64,000 nucleotides of DNA from CBFGRV01 sp965651265 (GTDB lineage Bacteria; Bacteroidota; Rhodothermia; Rhodothermales; VXPQ01): NCBI GenBank assembly GCA_965651265.1, contig CBFGRV010000017.1, positions 1 through 64,000 on the forward strand, written 5' to 3'. Position 1 is the first letter of the stretch. The number at the start of each line of letters is the position of its first letter. Both the position numbers and the translations under genes were made by a program. The notes beneath the pieces were generated by a model that worked only from the letters and a program-made list of their open reading frames with translations, was not told the DNA's origin and did no database searches. Shown one piece after another: positions 8,302-16,260 of this stretch.

Positions 8302-9540
8302 ATGCGCCTGATTGCCACCCTATCTCAGTTCCTGCACGATGTCCGCGCCCAGAAGCTCCGGACGACGCTGACCTTGCTTGGAATCACGTGGGGCACCGTG
8401 GCCGTCGTCGTTCTGCTTGCGTTCGGTTCAGGCCTCGAACGCCAGAACGTGAAGAACATGCATGGGATCGGTGATGGGATCGTGATCCTGTTCGGAGGCC
8501 GCACGACGCTGCCTTTCGACGGATTTCCGGACGGCCGAGGCATCAACCTCCGCCTCGAGGATGTGGCGATCCTGCGGCAGGAGATCTCCGACATCAAACA
8601 AATCAGTCCCGAATACCGAACTATGGGGGTGCCCGTACGCCGGGGCACGGCCATTACGACGCCGGGGCTAACGGGCATCGATCCGGTCTACGGCGACATG
8701 CGCAACATCATTCCGGAGCCTGGTGGGCGATTCATCAACGATCTGGACGTGGCCGGCCGCCGCCGCGTTGTCGTGCTGGGCGACGAGATCAAGCAATTGC
8801 TCTTCGGGGACGACGAGGCCGTGGGCAAAACCGTGTTCGTAGGTGAGACACCCTTCACCGTTGTCGGCATCATGCAACCGAAGACGCAGAATTCCTCCTA
8901 CTTCACGCGAGACAAGGACCGCGTGTTCATGCCCTCCAGCACCTTTCGATCCGTTTTCGGGCACAAGTACCTGGGCAACATCATCTACCGCCCCACGGAT
9001 GCAACGCGCAGTGAAGCCGTCCGACAGCAGGTGTACGAGACGCTTGGCCGCAAATATCGATTCGATCCCGCCGATCGCGACGCCCTCGGTGTCTGGGACA
9101 CGAACGAGGCCGACAAATTCATGGGGTACTTCTTCCTCGGCTTCAATCTGTTCATGGGGATCATCGGAAGCTTTACGATGACGGTCGGGGGCATCGGCGT
9201 GGCGAACATCATGTACGTGGTGGTGCGCGAGCGCACGCGCGAAATCGGCATCAAGCGGTCGGTTGGGGCGCGCCGGCGCGACGTGCTGTTCCAGTTCTTC
9301 CTAGAGTCCTTCCTCATCGTGGCCTCCGGAGCGCTCTTCGGGATGATGATCTCGGTCGGACTGATCGAGATGCTAGCCTACCTGCCTGACGGAGCGAAGG
9401 AGGTCGTCGGCCAGCCCACGCTCTCTCCCACGGTCCTGGTCACGACGATGAGCCTGCTTGCGGCCATCGCCTTTCTGGCCGGCTTCTTTCCCGCTCGCCG
9501 GGCGGCCCGGTTGGATCCCGTCGAATGCCTCCGATCGTGA
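8302..9540 (+). CDS. MacB/FtsX-type ABC transporter permease (first of two)
   Basis: A 412-residue permease. The first membrane helix follows QKLRTTLTLLGITWGTVAVV, then a large MacB periplasmic core domain of about 240 residues, and three C-terminal helices beginning GSFTMTVGGIGVANIMYVVV. The motif RERTREIGIKRSVGARRRDV after helix 2 is the cytoplasmic coupling segment that contacts an ATPase in this family. The protein has no ATP-binding domain itself. It begins 75 nt after the adaptor gene and is a close paralogue of the next gene, so the two could form a heterodimer. Confidence 0.9.
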   Translation: MRLIATLSQFLHDVRAQKLRTTLTLLGITWGTVAVVVLLAFGSGLERQNVKNMHGIGDGIVILFGGRTTLPFDGFPDGRGINLRLEDVAILRQEISDIKQISPEYRTMGVPVRRGTAITTPGLTGIDPVYGDMRNIIPEPGGRFINDLDVAGRRRVVVLGDEIKQLLFGDDEAVGKTVFVGETPFTVVGIMQPKTQNSSYFTRDKDRVFMPSSTFRSVFGHKYLGNIIYRPTDATRSEAVRQQVYETLGRKYRFDPADRDALGVWDTNEADKFMGYFFLGFNLFMGIIGSFTMTVGGIGVANIMYVVVRERTREIGIKRSVGARRRDVLFQFFLESFLIVASGALFGMMISVGLIEMLAYLPDGAKEVVGQPTLSPTVLVTTMSLLAAIAFLAGFFPARRAARLDPVECLRS

Positions 9541-9571
9541 GCCGGCCCCAAACTCACCACCGAGATTTCCC

Positions 9572-10825
9572 ATGTGGATCATCCTCCTACAAGAATTCTG
9601 GAATGACCTGCGAGCGCAGAAGACGCGGGCGTTTCTGACGATGTTTGCCATCACGTGGGGGACGATCTCTGTCGTGCTGTTGCTGGCTTTCGGAGAGGGG
9701 CTTGGAAGGACCATGCGGGAGGGCTTCCTGGGGGCGGGGCAGCGCATCTTCATGATCTATGGAAACGAGACCAGCCAGCCTTACGAGGGCCTGCCGAAAG
9801 GCCGGCGAATCCGGCTCGCCGAGGAGGATCTGCAGCTGCTGCAGCGCTCCATCCCCGACATCGACATGGCCGGGCTCTCCTACGGACGCTGGGGTGCGCA
9901 GCTTCGGGTCGATCGCATCAGGACGAATACGTACATGGAGGGCGTGAACCCCGCCTTCGAGGAGATGCGCACGCTCTACCCGGCACAAGGAGGACGTTTC
10001 CTGAACATGAACGATGTGGAGCAGCGGCGACGCGTCGTCTTCCTCGGAAATGAACTGGCAGAGCAGCTTTTCGGCTCGAGCGAACCTTCGGCGAGCGTGG
10101 GCAAGCAAGTGATGATAGACGGCCTTCCATTCACGGTCATCGGCGTGATGCAGGAGAAGCTCCAGACGAGCATGAACAACGGGCCGGATTCGCAGCGAGC
10201 CATCATCCCGTACTCGACCTTTCGAGCGATCTACGGACACCGCTACGTGAACCATCTGATCATTCGCCCGCGCGAGCTCAGCCAGGCGGTGGCCGTGAAG
10301 AACCAGATTTATGAAGTCCTCGGCCGTCGACACCAGTTCCATCCAACCGATGAGCGCGCCCTGGGGATCTGGGATTTCATCGAGCAGGAGAAGCAGATGG
10401 GGATGGTATTCAAGGGCATTCAGATCTTTCTCGGGGTGGTGGGCGGCCTTACGTTGCTGCTCGCGGGAGTGGGCGTGGCGAACATCATGTACGTGATCGT
10501 GCGGGAGCGAACGCAGGAGTTCGGAGTGAAGCTCGCCATGGGTGCGCGCAAGCATCACATCAAGATTCAGGTCGTGTTTGAGGCCCTGATGATCGCGCTC
10601 ACCGGAGGCGCGATCGGGCTCACGTTCTCGGCCGCCGTCGTGCTGGCCGTGGCCGGCATCCCCAACAAGGAGGGGGCGGCCGAATTCCTGGCGAACCCGG
10701 TGCTTTCGATGCCCATCGCGCTCATCACAGTGGGCGTCCTGACCCTCATCGGGCTCACGGCCGGCTATTTTCCGGCGCGAAAGGCTGCTCGCCTCGATCC
10801 GGTGGAGTCACTGCGTTTCGAGTGA
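9572..10825 (+). CDS. MacB/FtsX-type ABC transporter permease (second of two)
   Basis: A 417-residue paralogue of the preceding permease, with the same order: an N-terminal helix after DLRAQKTRAFLTMFAITWGT, a periplasmic MacB core domain, then three C-terminal helices (LTLLLAGVGVANIMYVIVRE) and the coupling segment EFGVKLAMGARKHHIK. I chose the ATG at 9572 because it aligns with the N-terminus of the first permease; the frame is open further upstream. It ends FPARKAARLDPVESLRFE, the usual family ending. The 3' end overlaps the end of the convergent winged-helix gene by 18 nt. Confidence 0.9.
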   Translation: MWIILLQEFWNDLRAQKTRAFLTMFAITWGTISVVLLLAFGEGLGRTMREGFLGAGQRIFMIYGNETSQPYEGLPKGRRIRLAEEDLQLLQRSIPDIDMAGLSYGRWGAQLRVDRIRTNTYMEGVNPAFEEMRTLYPAQGGRFLNMNDVEQRRRVVFLGNELAEQLFGSSEPSASVGKQVMIDGLPFTVIGVMQEKLQTSMNNGPDSQRAIIPYSTFRAIYGHRYVNHLIIRPRELSQAVAVKNQIYEVLGRRHQFHPTDERALGIWDFIEQEKQMGMVFKGIQIFLGVVGGLTLLLAGVGVANIMYVIVRERTQEFGVKLAMGARKHHIKIQVVFEALMIALTGGAIGLTFSAAVVLAVAGIPNKEGAAEFLANPVLSMPIALITVGVLTLIGLTAGYFPARKAARLDPVESLRFE

Positions 10826-12052
10826 CGGCTGCACTCGTGGGGTATCTTCGGCGATGCGCGACGCCACGAGTGCGCCGACGACCCCCGATGTGAAGATGAG
10901 GCCCTCGAGCCCCCCAAGGATCACCTGGGTGGTCTCGCCGAAGCGTACTTCCCCGAAATAGCGGCTGATGGAGTCGAGTTGGAGGCGCGATTCGGAGAAC
11001 GAGCGGGCTAGCAAATCGAGGCTTCCTCCGAGCAGGTGCCCGCCCGTGACGGTGATCAGCACGCCAATAGCGGCGCCTGTGCCTGCCGCCACAAGAACGG
11101 GGCGCCACCACTTCCGGGTGTCAATCCCGCCCCCAAGGTGAGTAGCGAGGCCGACCGCCAGTCCAAGGGCGGCGCCCTCCATCCCTCCCGTGATGCCTGC
11201 CGGCGTCCGCCCGAAGAGCAGGTTGAATGCATCGATGCCCAGCAGCTTCACGCTGCCGCCGATGAGCATCCCCCCGAGCGCGGCCCCAACGATGCGCCAG
11301 GCCGATCGACGGCCGGCGGCGTATTCGGCCGCAGCCATACCCGCGCCGATCCCGAACGCGCCCACCGTGCCCAGGAAGCCTGTCAGGCTGATCATGACGA
11401 GCAGAACCGACGCGGTGCCTAGCTCCTGATTGATGGGGGAGTACGCGAGCCCGATTCCGTAGAGCAGACCGCCCAGGACGCCGGAGGCAGCCCCTCCCAG
11501 AGTGGATGCGACGGCCGTCGTGAGGGCCCGCGAAAGCGGGGATTCTCTTCCGCCCAGGGATGATGCCGCCACGAATTCGCTGCCGCGTCTTTCAACCACG
11601 GCCGGCCGATCACCCGAGATAGCCACCTCCGACTCCGTTCGATCTGCCGCCACGGCTGCAGGCGCCGCGTCGACCGACGAAGGCGTGGGATTCCTGTCGA
11701 TCGCCTGGACGGACACATCCGCGATGAACCGGTAGCCGTGCCGCGGGACGGTCTGGATGTACCGGGGATTCGAGGCGTCGTCACCCAGCTGCCGTCGGAT
11801 CTCTTTGATGCACTGTGTTAGAGCGCTGTCGCTGACCACTACATCATCCCACACTTCTTCGAAGAGCCGATCCTTCCCCACGAGGCGTCCGCGCTCCCGA
11901 ACAAGGAGGGCGAGCGCGTCGAAATATCGGGCATTCAGTTCGATTCGTTCTCCATCCGACGTGAGCTCACGATTTGCCACATCCAGCGTGAACTCGCCGA
12001 AGCGGTACACCTGCGACTTGCTCTCGATGTCGGGTTTATCCACGTTGCTCAC
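10808..12052 (-). CDS. Winged-helix (OmpR/CadC-type) regulator fused to a glycine-rich membrane domain
   Basis: A 414-residue one-component regulator starting at GTG 12052. Residues 15-110 are an OmpR/PhoB-type winged helix (FGEFTLDVANRELTSDGERI, then ALTQCIKEIRRQLGDD and IQTVPRHGYRFIADV), as in CadC/ToxR proteins. After a linker the C-terminal 240 residues hold about six hydrophobic, glycine-rich segments (for example LGGAASGVLGGLLYGIGLAY). Usual CadC-like proteins have a single helix plus a periplasmic sensor or TPR domain, so this polytopic sensor is uncommon. The gene converges on the exporter operon and overlaps it by 18 nt, so it may respond to the exporter or its substrate; that link is inferred. 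Confidence 0.82.
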   Translation of the reverse strand: MSNVDKPDIESKSQVYRFGEFTLDVANRELTSDGERIELNARYFDALALLVRERGRLVGKDRLFEEVWDDVVVSDSALTQCIKEIRRQLGDDASNPRYIQTVPRHGYRFIADVSVQAIDRNPTPSSVDAAPAAVAADRTESEVAISGDRPAVVERRGSEFVAASSLGGRESPLSRALTTAVASTLGGAASGVLGGLLYGIGLAYSPINQELGTASVLLVMISLTGFLGTVGAFGIGAGMAAAEYAAGRRSAWRIVGAALGGMLIGGSVKLLGIDAFNLLFGRTPAGITGGMEGAALGLAVGLATHLGGGIDTRKWWRPVLVAAGTGAAIGVLITVTGGHLLGGSLDLLARSFSESRLQLDSISRYFGEVRFGETTQVILGGLEGLIFTSGVVGALVASRIAEDTPRVQPSLETQ

Positions 12053-12187
12053 GAAATGCTCAGATGGGGCTCATGCCGCTCACAGGCTCAATACTCATTC
12101 TACGGGCCAATGATTGGGCGCGCAACGCATGGCGTAGCGGCACCCGTGTGTACGAACAAAAATCCGAGAGTACTCACTCGATCAAAT

Positions 12188-13525
12188 ATGACGAACGACA
12201 TCGCGGTGCTACAGGACGAGATTCGCGCCATGAGCGACGACCCTGCCGGCCTGGAAGACCTCTACAGAAAGGCGCAGGCCGAAGGAAGCGAGGCTGCGTT
12301 CAGGGAAGCCCTCCGTCAATGCGAGGAAAAAGACCCCAACAATGTTCTCCTTCACGCATGGGTCCATCGATTGGGCCTGGAGCTTGAAAGAGGCGTTGCC
12401 GGTCAGACACGCAAACGGCATTGGGGGGTGATCATCGCGGCAAGCATCGTGCTCGGCGTCTTCTCTGCCTTGCTGGCGAACGGCGAGCCGCCGGTTCATG
12501 ATCCGAAGGAGACCAGCGACCAGTTCTGGGTCTGGTGGGGGCCGCTCATTGCCGTCGGGCTGCTCGCCTACCTGGCATGGGCCGAGAAGACGAAGCGGGG
12601 ACTGGCGCGTTACGGTGCGGCCGCCCTCACTATCGTTTTGGTCGCCCTCTACGTATGGTTTACGATCGGCGACAGAGAAGACGATGTCGCCGTGCTGGGA
12701 CTCATCCACCTGCCCTTCGTGTCGTGGGCGGCGGTTGGGGCGGCGCTCTGCATCGGCTACTCGAATCCGGCGCGCCAATCTTTTGCCTACCTCGTCAAAT
12801 CGGTCGAGGCCGTGCTGACCGGTGGAATCTTCTTCGGGGCCGGGCTGATCTTCGTGGGCCTGACGTACGGCATCTTCGCGGCAATCGGTATCCAGTTGCC
12901 GGAGGAGGATCTCGTCGTGGTGGCCGGCTGGGGAGTAGGGGCCATACCGCTTCTGGCCATCGGGAGCGTGTACGATGCGACGACATCGCCTACCGCGCAA
13001 GATTGGCACACAGGGCTGACGCGAACGCTCCGCATCCTCGCGCGCCTCCTTCTCCCGCTCGCTCTCGGCGTGCTGCTCGTCTACGTGCTGTGGTTCATCC
13101 CCGTCTACTTCCGGAAGGGATTCGAGGAGCGCGAAGTGCTATTCGTGTACAACGTCACGATTCTTGCCATCATGATCTTGCTCGCGGTGGTCGTATCCGG
13201 ACCCGCCGACGGGGCCGCCGCACGCCGGGGATCGCTGTTCCAGTATGCCGTGTTTGCGCTCGGCGGACTGACCATCATTCTAAATCTATATGCGCTCGTC
13301 GCGATACTCAGCCGAACGTTCGATGCCGGACTGACGCCCAATCGGTTCGCGGTGATCGGATGGAATGTTGCGACCCTCCTGATTCTGGTTGGTTCGGCCG
13401 TTCGTATCTGGCGGGTGCGCCGCCGGCTGTGGCTGGAAGTTTTGCGCGAATCGTTGGGCATGCTGGCTCCGCTGGCCGCTGTCTGGGGGATGCTGCTGTT
13501 GGTTGCGCTGCCGTTCCTCGGCTGA
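12188..13525 (+). CDS. Polytopic membrane protein with helical N-terminal domain, function unknown
   Basis: A 445-residue protein. I place the start at ATG 12188 (MTNDIAVLQDEIRAMSDDPA); the frame is open 132 nt further upstream but that part is not protein-like. Residues 1-70 are soluble and helical and could be a TPR-like segment (EGSEAAFREALRQCEEKDPN). The rest has about ten hydrophobic helices, starting HWGVIIAASIVLGVFSALLA. The arrangement recalls DUF4153-type proteins, but I do not recognise a motif that settles it. It is divergent from the winged-helix regulator, 135 nt away, and could be one of its targets. Confidence 0.75.
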   Translation: MTNDIAVLQDEIRAMSDDPAGLEDLYRKAQAEGSEAAFREALRQCEEKDPNNVLLHAWVHRLGLELERGVAGQTRKRHWGVIIAASIVLGVFSALLANGEPPVHDPKETSDQFWVWWGPLIAVGLLAYLAWAEKTKRGLARYGAAALTIVLVALYVWFTIGDREDDVAVLGLIHLPFVSWAAVGAALCIGYSNPARQSFAYLVKSVEAVLTGGIFFGAGLIFVGLTYGIFAAIGIQLPEEDLVVVAGWGVGAIPLLAIGSVYDATTSPTAQDWHTGLTRTLRILARLLLPLALGVLLVYVLWFIPVYFRKGFEEREVLFVYNVTILAIMILLAVVVSGPADGAAARRGSLFQYAVFALGGLTIILNLYALVAILSRTFDAGLTPNRFAVIGWNVATLLILVGSAVRIWRVRRRLWLEVLRESLGMLAPLAAVWGMLLLVALPFLG

Positions 13526-13713
13526 GGTCATGGATCTCCGGGGTGCATATGCCAAGCTGTGCGAATGGGCACGGTACGCGCGGTTCATCGTTTTGTGGAG
13601 CGTCGCAACCGTCATATTTCAGTCATTTTCGCGATCTCGTCATCGCAAGGGACCACCGTACGCCCTGTGAATCCCTATCTTGCGGCCTTCGCTCACTGTA
13701 GTCGGTATAGCCA

Positions 13714-14610
13714 ATGCTCCGCGGATTATTCATTGCGTCGTGCATCACCATTTCTCTGCTCGGTCATCCGGCCGATGCTCAGGAATTGGAGGATCTGACG
13801 CGGGCTTACACACCCGAAGAGTGTTCGAGCTGCGAGGAATGGGATGTCCGGCAGGAGCCGTTCAGGATCTACGGCAACAGCTACTACGTCGGTACGCATG
13901 GTCTGAGTGCCATCCTGATCACATCGCTCGAGGGCCACGTGCTCATCGATGCGGGGCTGCCGAGCTCCGCTCCTCTAATTCTGGACAACATCCGCGCGGT
14001 GGGCTTCGACCCGGGGGATATCGAGCTCATCCTGAACTCTCACGCGCATTTCGATCATGCAGGGGGGATCGCAGCTATCCGAAGCGTCTCGGGTGCGCGG
14101 GTGATGGCGAGCCCGGCCAGTGCCGAAGTCCTCGAGCGCGGAACGTCGGGACCGGAAGATCCGCAGTTCGGCCTGCTTCTGGATTATCCGCCGGTTGGTG
14201 ATGTAGAGCGCTTCACGCCGGGTGATACGCTGCGCCTGGGCGACATCGAGCTTGCATCGCATCCCACGGCGGGACACACGCCCGGCGGTACGAGCTGGTC
14301 GTGGCGGTCGTGTGAAGAGGATGGATGCATGCACATCGTCTATGCGGACAGCCAGACACCGGTCTCTGCGGACTATTTTCTATTCACATCCAACGATACA
14401 TATCCGTCGGCCCTGGCGGATTTTGCTCGGGGAGCCGACATACTGGAGCGCCTGCCCTGCGATATCCTGATTACCACACATCCAGGTGCGTCGTCGCTCT
14501 GGGTTGAGGGCGGCCCGGCCGGCCTCATCGATTCGGGTGCGTGTCGAGACTATGCGCAGCGTGCTCGCCAAGCCGTAGCCGAGCGTGTGAAGAGGGAGAC
14601 ATCCAAATAG
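13714..14610 (+). CDS. Subclass B3 metallo-beta-lactamase
   Basis: A 298-residue exported MBL-fold protein with a signal peptide ending near ADAQ. Zinc ligands match subclass B3: HAHFDHAGG gives His110, His112, Asp114 and His115, AGHTPGGTSWSW gives His188, and TTHPGAS gives His256. There is no Cys in the position used by subclass B1/B2. The segment YADSQTPVSADYF also follows the B3 pattern seen in L1- and FEZ-type enzymes. It likely hydrolyses beta-lactams in the periplasm. The gene stands alone with no LysR/AmpR-like regulator. Some B3-like proteins have other hydrolase roles, so activity needs testing. Confidence 0.85.
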   Translation: MLRGLFIASCITISLLGHPADAQELEDLTRAYTPEECSSCEEWDVRQEPFRIYGNSYYVGTHGLSAILITSLEGHVLIDAGLPSSAPLILDNIRAVGFDPGDIELILNSHAHFDHAGGIAAIRSVSGARVMASPASAEVLERGTSGPEDPQFGLLLDYPPVGDVERFTPGDTLRLGDIELASHPTAGHTPGGTSWSWRSCEEDGCMHIVYADSQTPVSADYFLFTSNDTYPSALADFARGADILERLPCDILITTHPGASSLWVEGGPAGLIDSGACRDYAQRARQAVAERVKRETSK

Positions 14611-14761
14611 ACGGATGATGCCGGTGTCATTCGCGATCAGCTGAGTTCACCGATGCGGCCGGAGCTTCAAGCCATCGGACTCGGGCGGGGGAAGTGCCCC
14701 GTGCTGCTAACGAGGAATTTTTATATTGGGCCCCTGGCCAACCCAATGTTCTCCTCGTGGC

Positions 14762-15346
14762 ATGCCTGGCAACGTCACAGCACTTCTTCTCCAACTTCGG
14801 GAGGGTGACCCTGGAGTTATAGACGAGCTGTTTCCCATCGTCTATGATGAGCTTCGCTCCATCGCGCATCGTCTGCTGCACCGGGAGCGTTCCGGGCACA
14901 CCTTCTCGACTACCGCCCTGGTGCACGAGGCCTATCTGCGCCTCGTGGACCATCCGATGGCCAAGTGGGAGGATCGCGCCCATTTTTGTGCCGTCGCCGC
15001 GCGAGCCATGCGACAGATTTTGGTGGATTACGCGCGCCGCCGCCAGGCTTTGAAGCGTGGAGGTGCTGTTCAACCGCTTCCGCTCGACGAGAGCCGCCTC
15101 ATGATCGAGGAGCATGCCGCACTTGTCGTCTCGCTCGATGAGGCTCTCGACCGCCTGACTCAGTTGAACGAGCGCGTCGGGCGCGTTGTGGAGCTACGCT
15201 TTTTCGGAGGGCTAACCGAGGAGGAAGCCGCCGAGGTATTGGGCGTCTCCACACGCACGGTTCGCAGGGACTGGTCGAAGGCGAAGGTCTGGCTTTACAA
15301 GGAGCTTTATCCAGACGAGGCAGACCCCGCGCCCGACGAACCCTAG
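14762..15346 (+). CDS. ECF-type RNA polymerase sigma factor (TIGR02999-like)
   Basis: A 194-residue sigma factor. Region 2 carries VYDELRSIAHRLLHRERSGH and FSTTALVHEAYLRL, a pattern typical of the TIGR02999 subfamily found in Acidobacteria, Planctomycetes and Rhodothermota. Region 4 holds ELRFFGGLTEEEAAEVLGVS and TRTVRRDWSKAKVWLYKEL, the -35 recognition helix. ATG 14762 is chosen because homologues begin within a few residues of LLLQLREGD. No anti-sigma gene adjoins it; this subfamily is often coupled to Ser/Thr kinases, and one lies 0.9 kb downstream on the same strand. Confidence 0.9.
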   Translation: MPGNVTALLLQLREGDPGVIDELFPIVYDELRSIAHRLLHRERSGHTFSTTALVHEAYLRLVDHPMAKWEDRAHFCAVAARAMRQILVDYARRRQALKRGGAVQPLPLDESRLMIEEHAALVVSLDEALDRLTQLNERVGRVVELRFFGGLTEEEAAEVLGVSTRTVRRDWSKAKVWLYKELYPDEADPAPDEP

Positions 15347-16008
15347 GGCAGCATCGAGACGCCGCACGAGAAGTCGAGGTCGATCTCCGCGACGAGATCC
15401 ACGCTGAGCCCCTCGTCATTCACGAGCCTCGTTCCCCTCAGCGTAGCCCTGAATCGCCGGTCGTCGCTCGTCGCCCGGTGCTCGACGATGTCGATGGTGC
15501 CGACACCCGTGAATCGATTGGGGAGGCGAAACGCCTGTCCGCCGACGCTGCGCTCGAGAATGCCATGGTCCCAGGTGATCTCCTCGACGTCGAAGGTGCC
15601 CGTTAGTCCGGTTCCCACGATTTCGGTGGTGGTAAATGCCGTATTCGTCCACGGCTGGTTCGGGAGTGCCCAATTACCCTGATGAAAACTCATGCTGATC
15701 GGCGAGCTACCCGTGCATCCTCCACCGATCGACGTACCCTGAGCCTGTAGCGAAAAGGTGGTATCCACGTCCCCCGACACTGCTACACGAAGTGAATTGA
15801 GCCAACTATGTCCGCTCGACGGCCCACCATCGGATGCATCGGGCGAGCGCTCTTCGACCATCTGCGGACCTTCCAGGCGTGACCGCTCCACATTTTCCCC
15901 GCATCCCGATAGCGAAGTGGCCAACGCGCCGACGATAAAGATCCCTACAATGGGATTTCTCGAATAGATTTTGATGTGAACTGAAATGGGTGAGCGACGG
16001 CCAGCCAT
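15343..16008 (-). CDS. Predicted lipoprotein of unknown function
   Basis: A 221-residue protein with a positively charged N-region, a hydrophobic core (IVGIFIVGALATSLSGC) and a lipobox at SLSGC. The mature part is beta-rich, with segments such as SLRVAVSGDVDTTFSLQAQG and RFRATLRGTRLVNDEGLSVD; two Cys (CTGS and FSCG) could pair. I recognise no family. It is sandwiched between the sigma factor (convergent, 4-nt overlap of the ends) and the kinase gene (divergent), so it may belong to the same signalling locus. Confidence 0.7.
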   Translation of the reverse strand: MAGRRSPISVHIKIYSRNPIVGIFIVGALATSLSGCGENVERSRLEGPQMVEERSPDASDGGPSSGHSWLNSLRVAVSGDVDTTFSLQAQGTSIGGGCTGSSPISMSFHQGNWALPNQPWTNTAFTTTEIVGTGLTGTFDVEEITWDHGILERSVGGQAFRLPNRFTGVGTIDIVEHRATSDDRRFRATLRGTRLVNDEGLSVDLVAEIDLDFSCGVSMLP

Positions 16009-16260
16009 GGAGCGAGTGTGGATGAAAGGGATGGGTGCTATCCACAGATAGATGCGAATTCAATAGGTAGAGGAGGACAGGAAGACCGCTCATTCTGATT
16101 GAGATGTGCCAGATGGGGGTGTGGTGGGGAGACTGCAAAAAGGTCGGCGCCGAACACGCATGTCCGCATACTCCAAGTTTCCACGCATTTATTACAGGTC
16201 GTGCATTAATTGAAAAGCTTGGACGTCCGCTGCATCAGAGGGTACAGTGTGCCATCCCGG

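Noticed and set aside
12535..13701. Plus-strand frame of 388 codons within the polytopic membrane protein gene
   Set aside because: Arg- and Pro-rich frame shadow; the true frame has ten hydrophobic helices.
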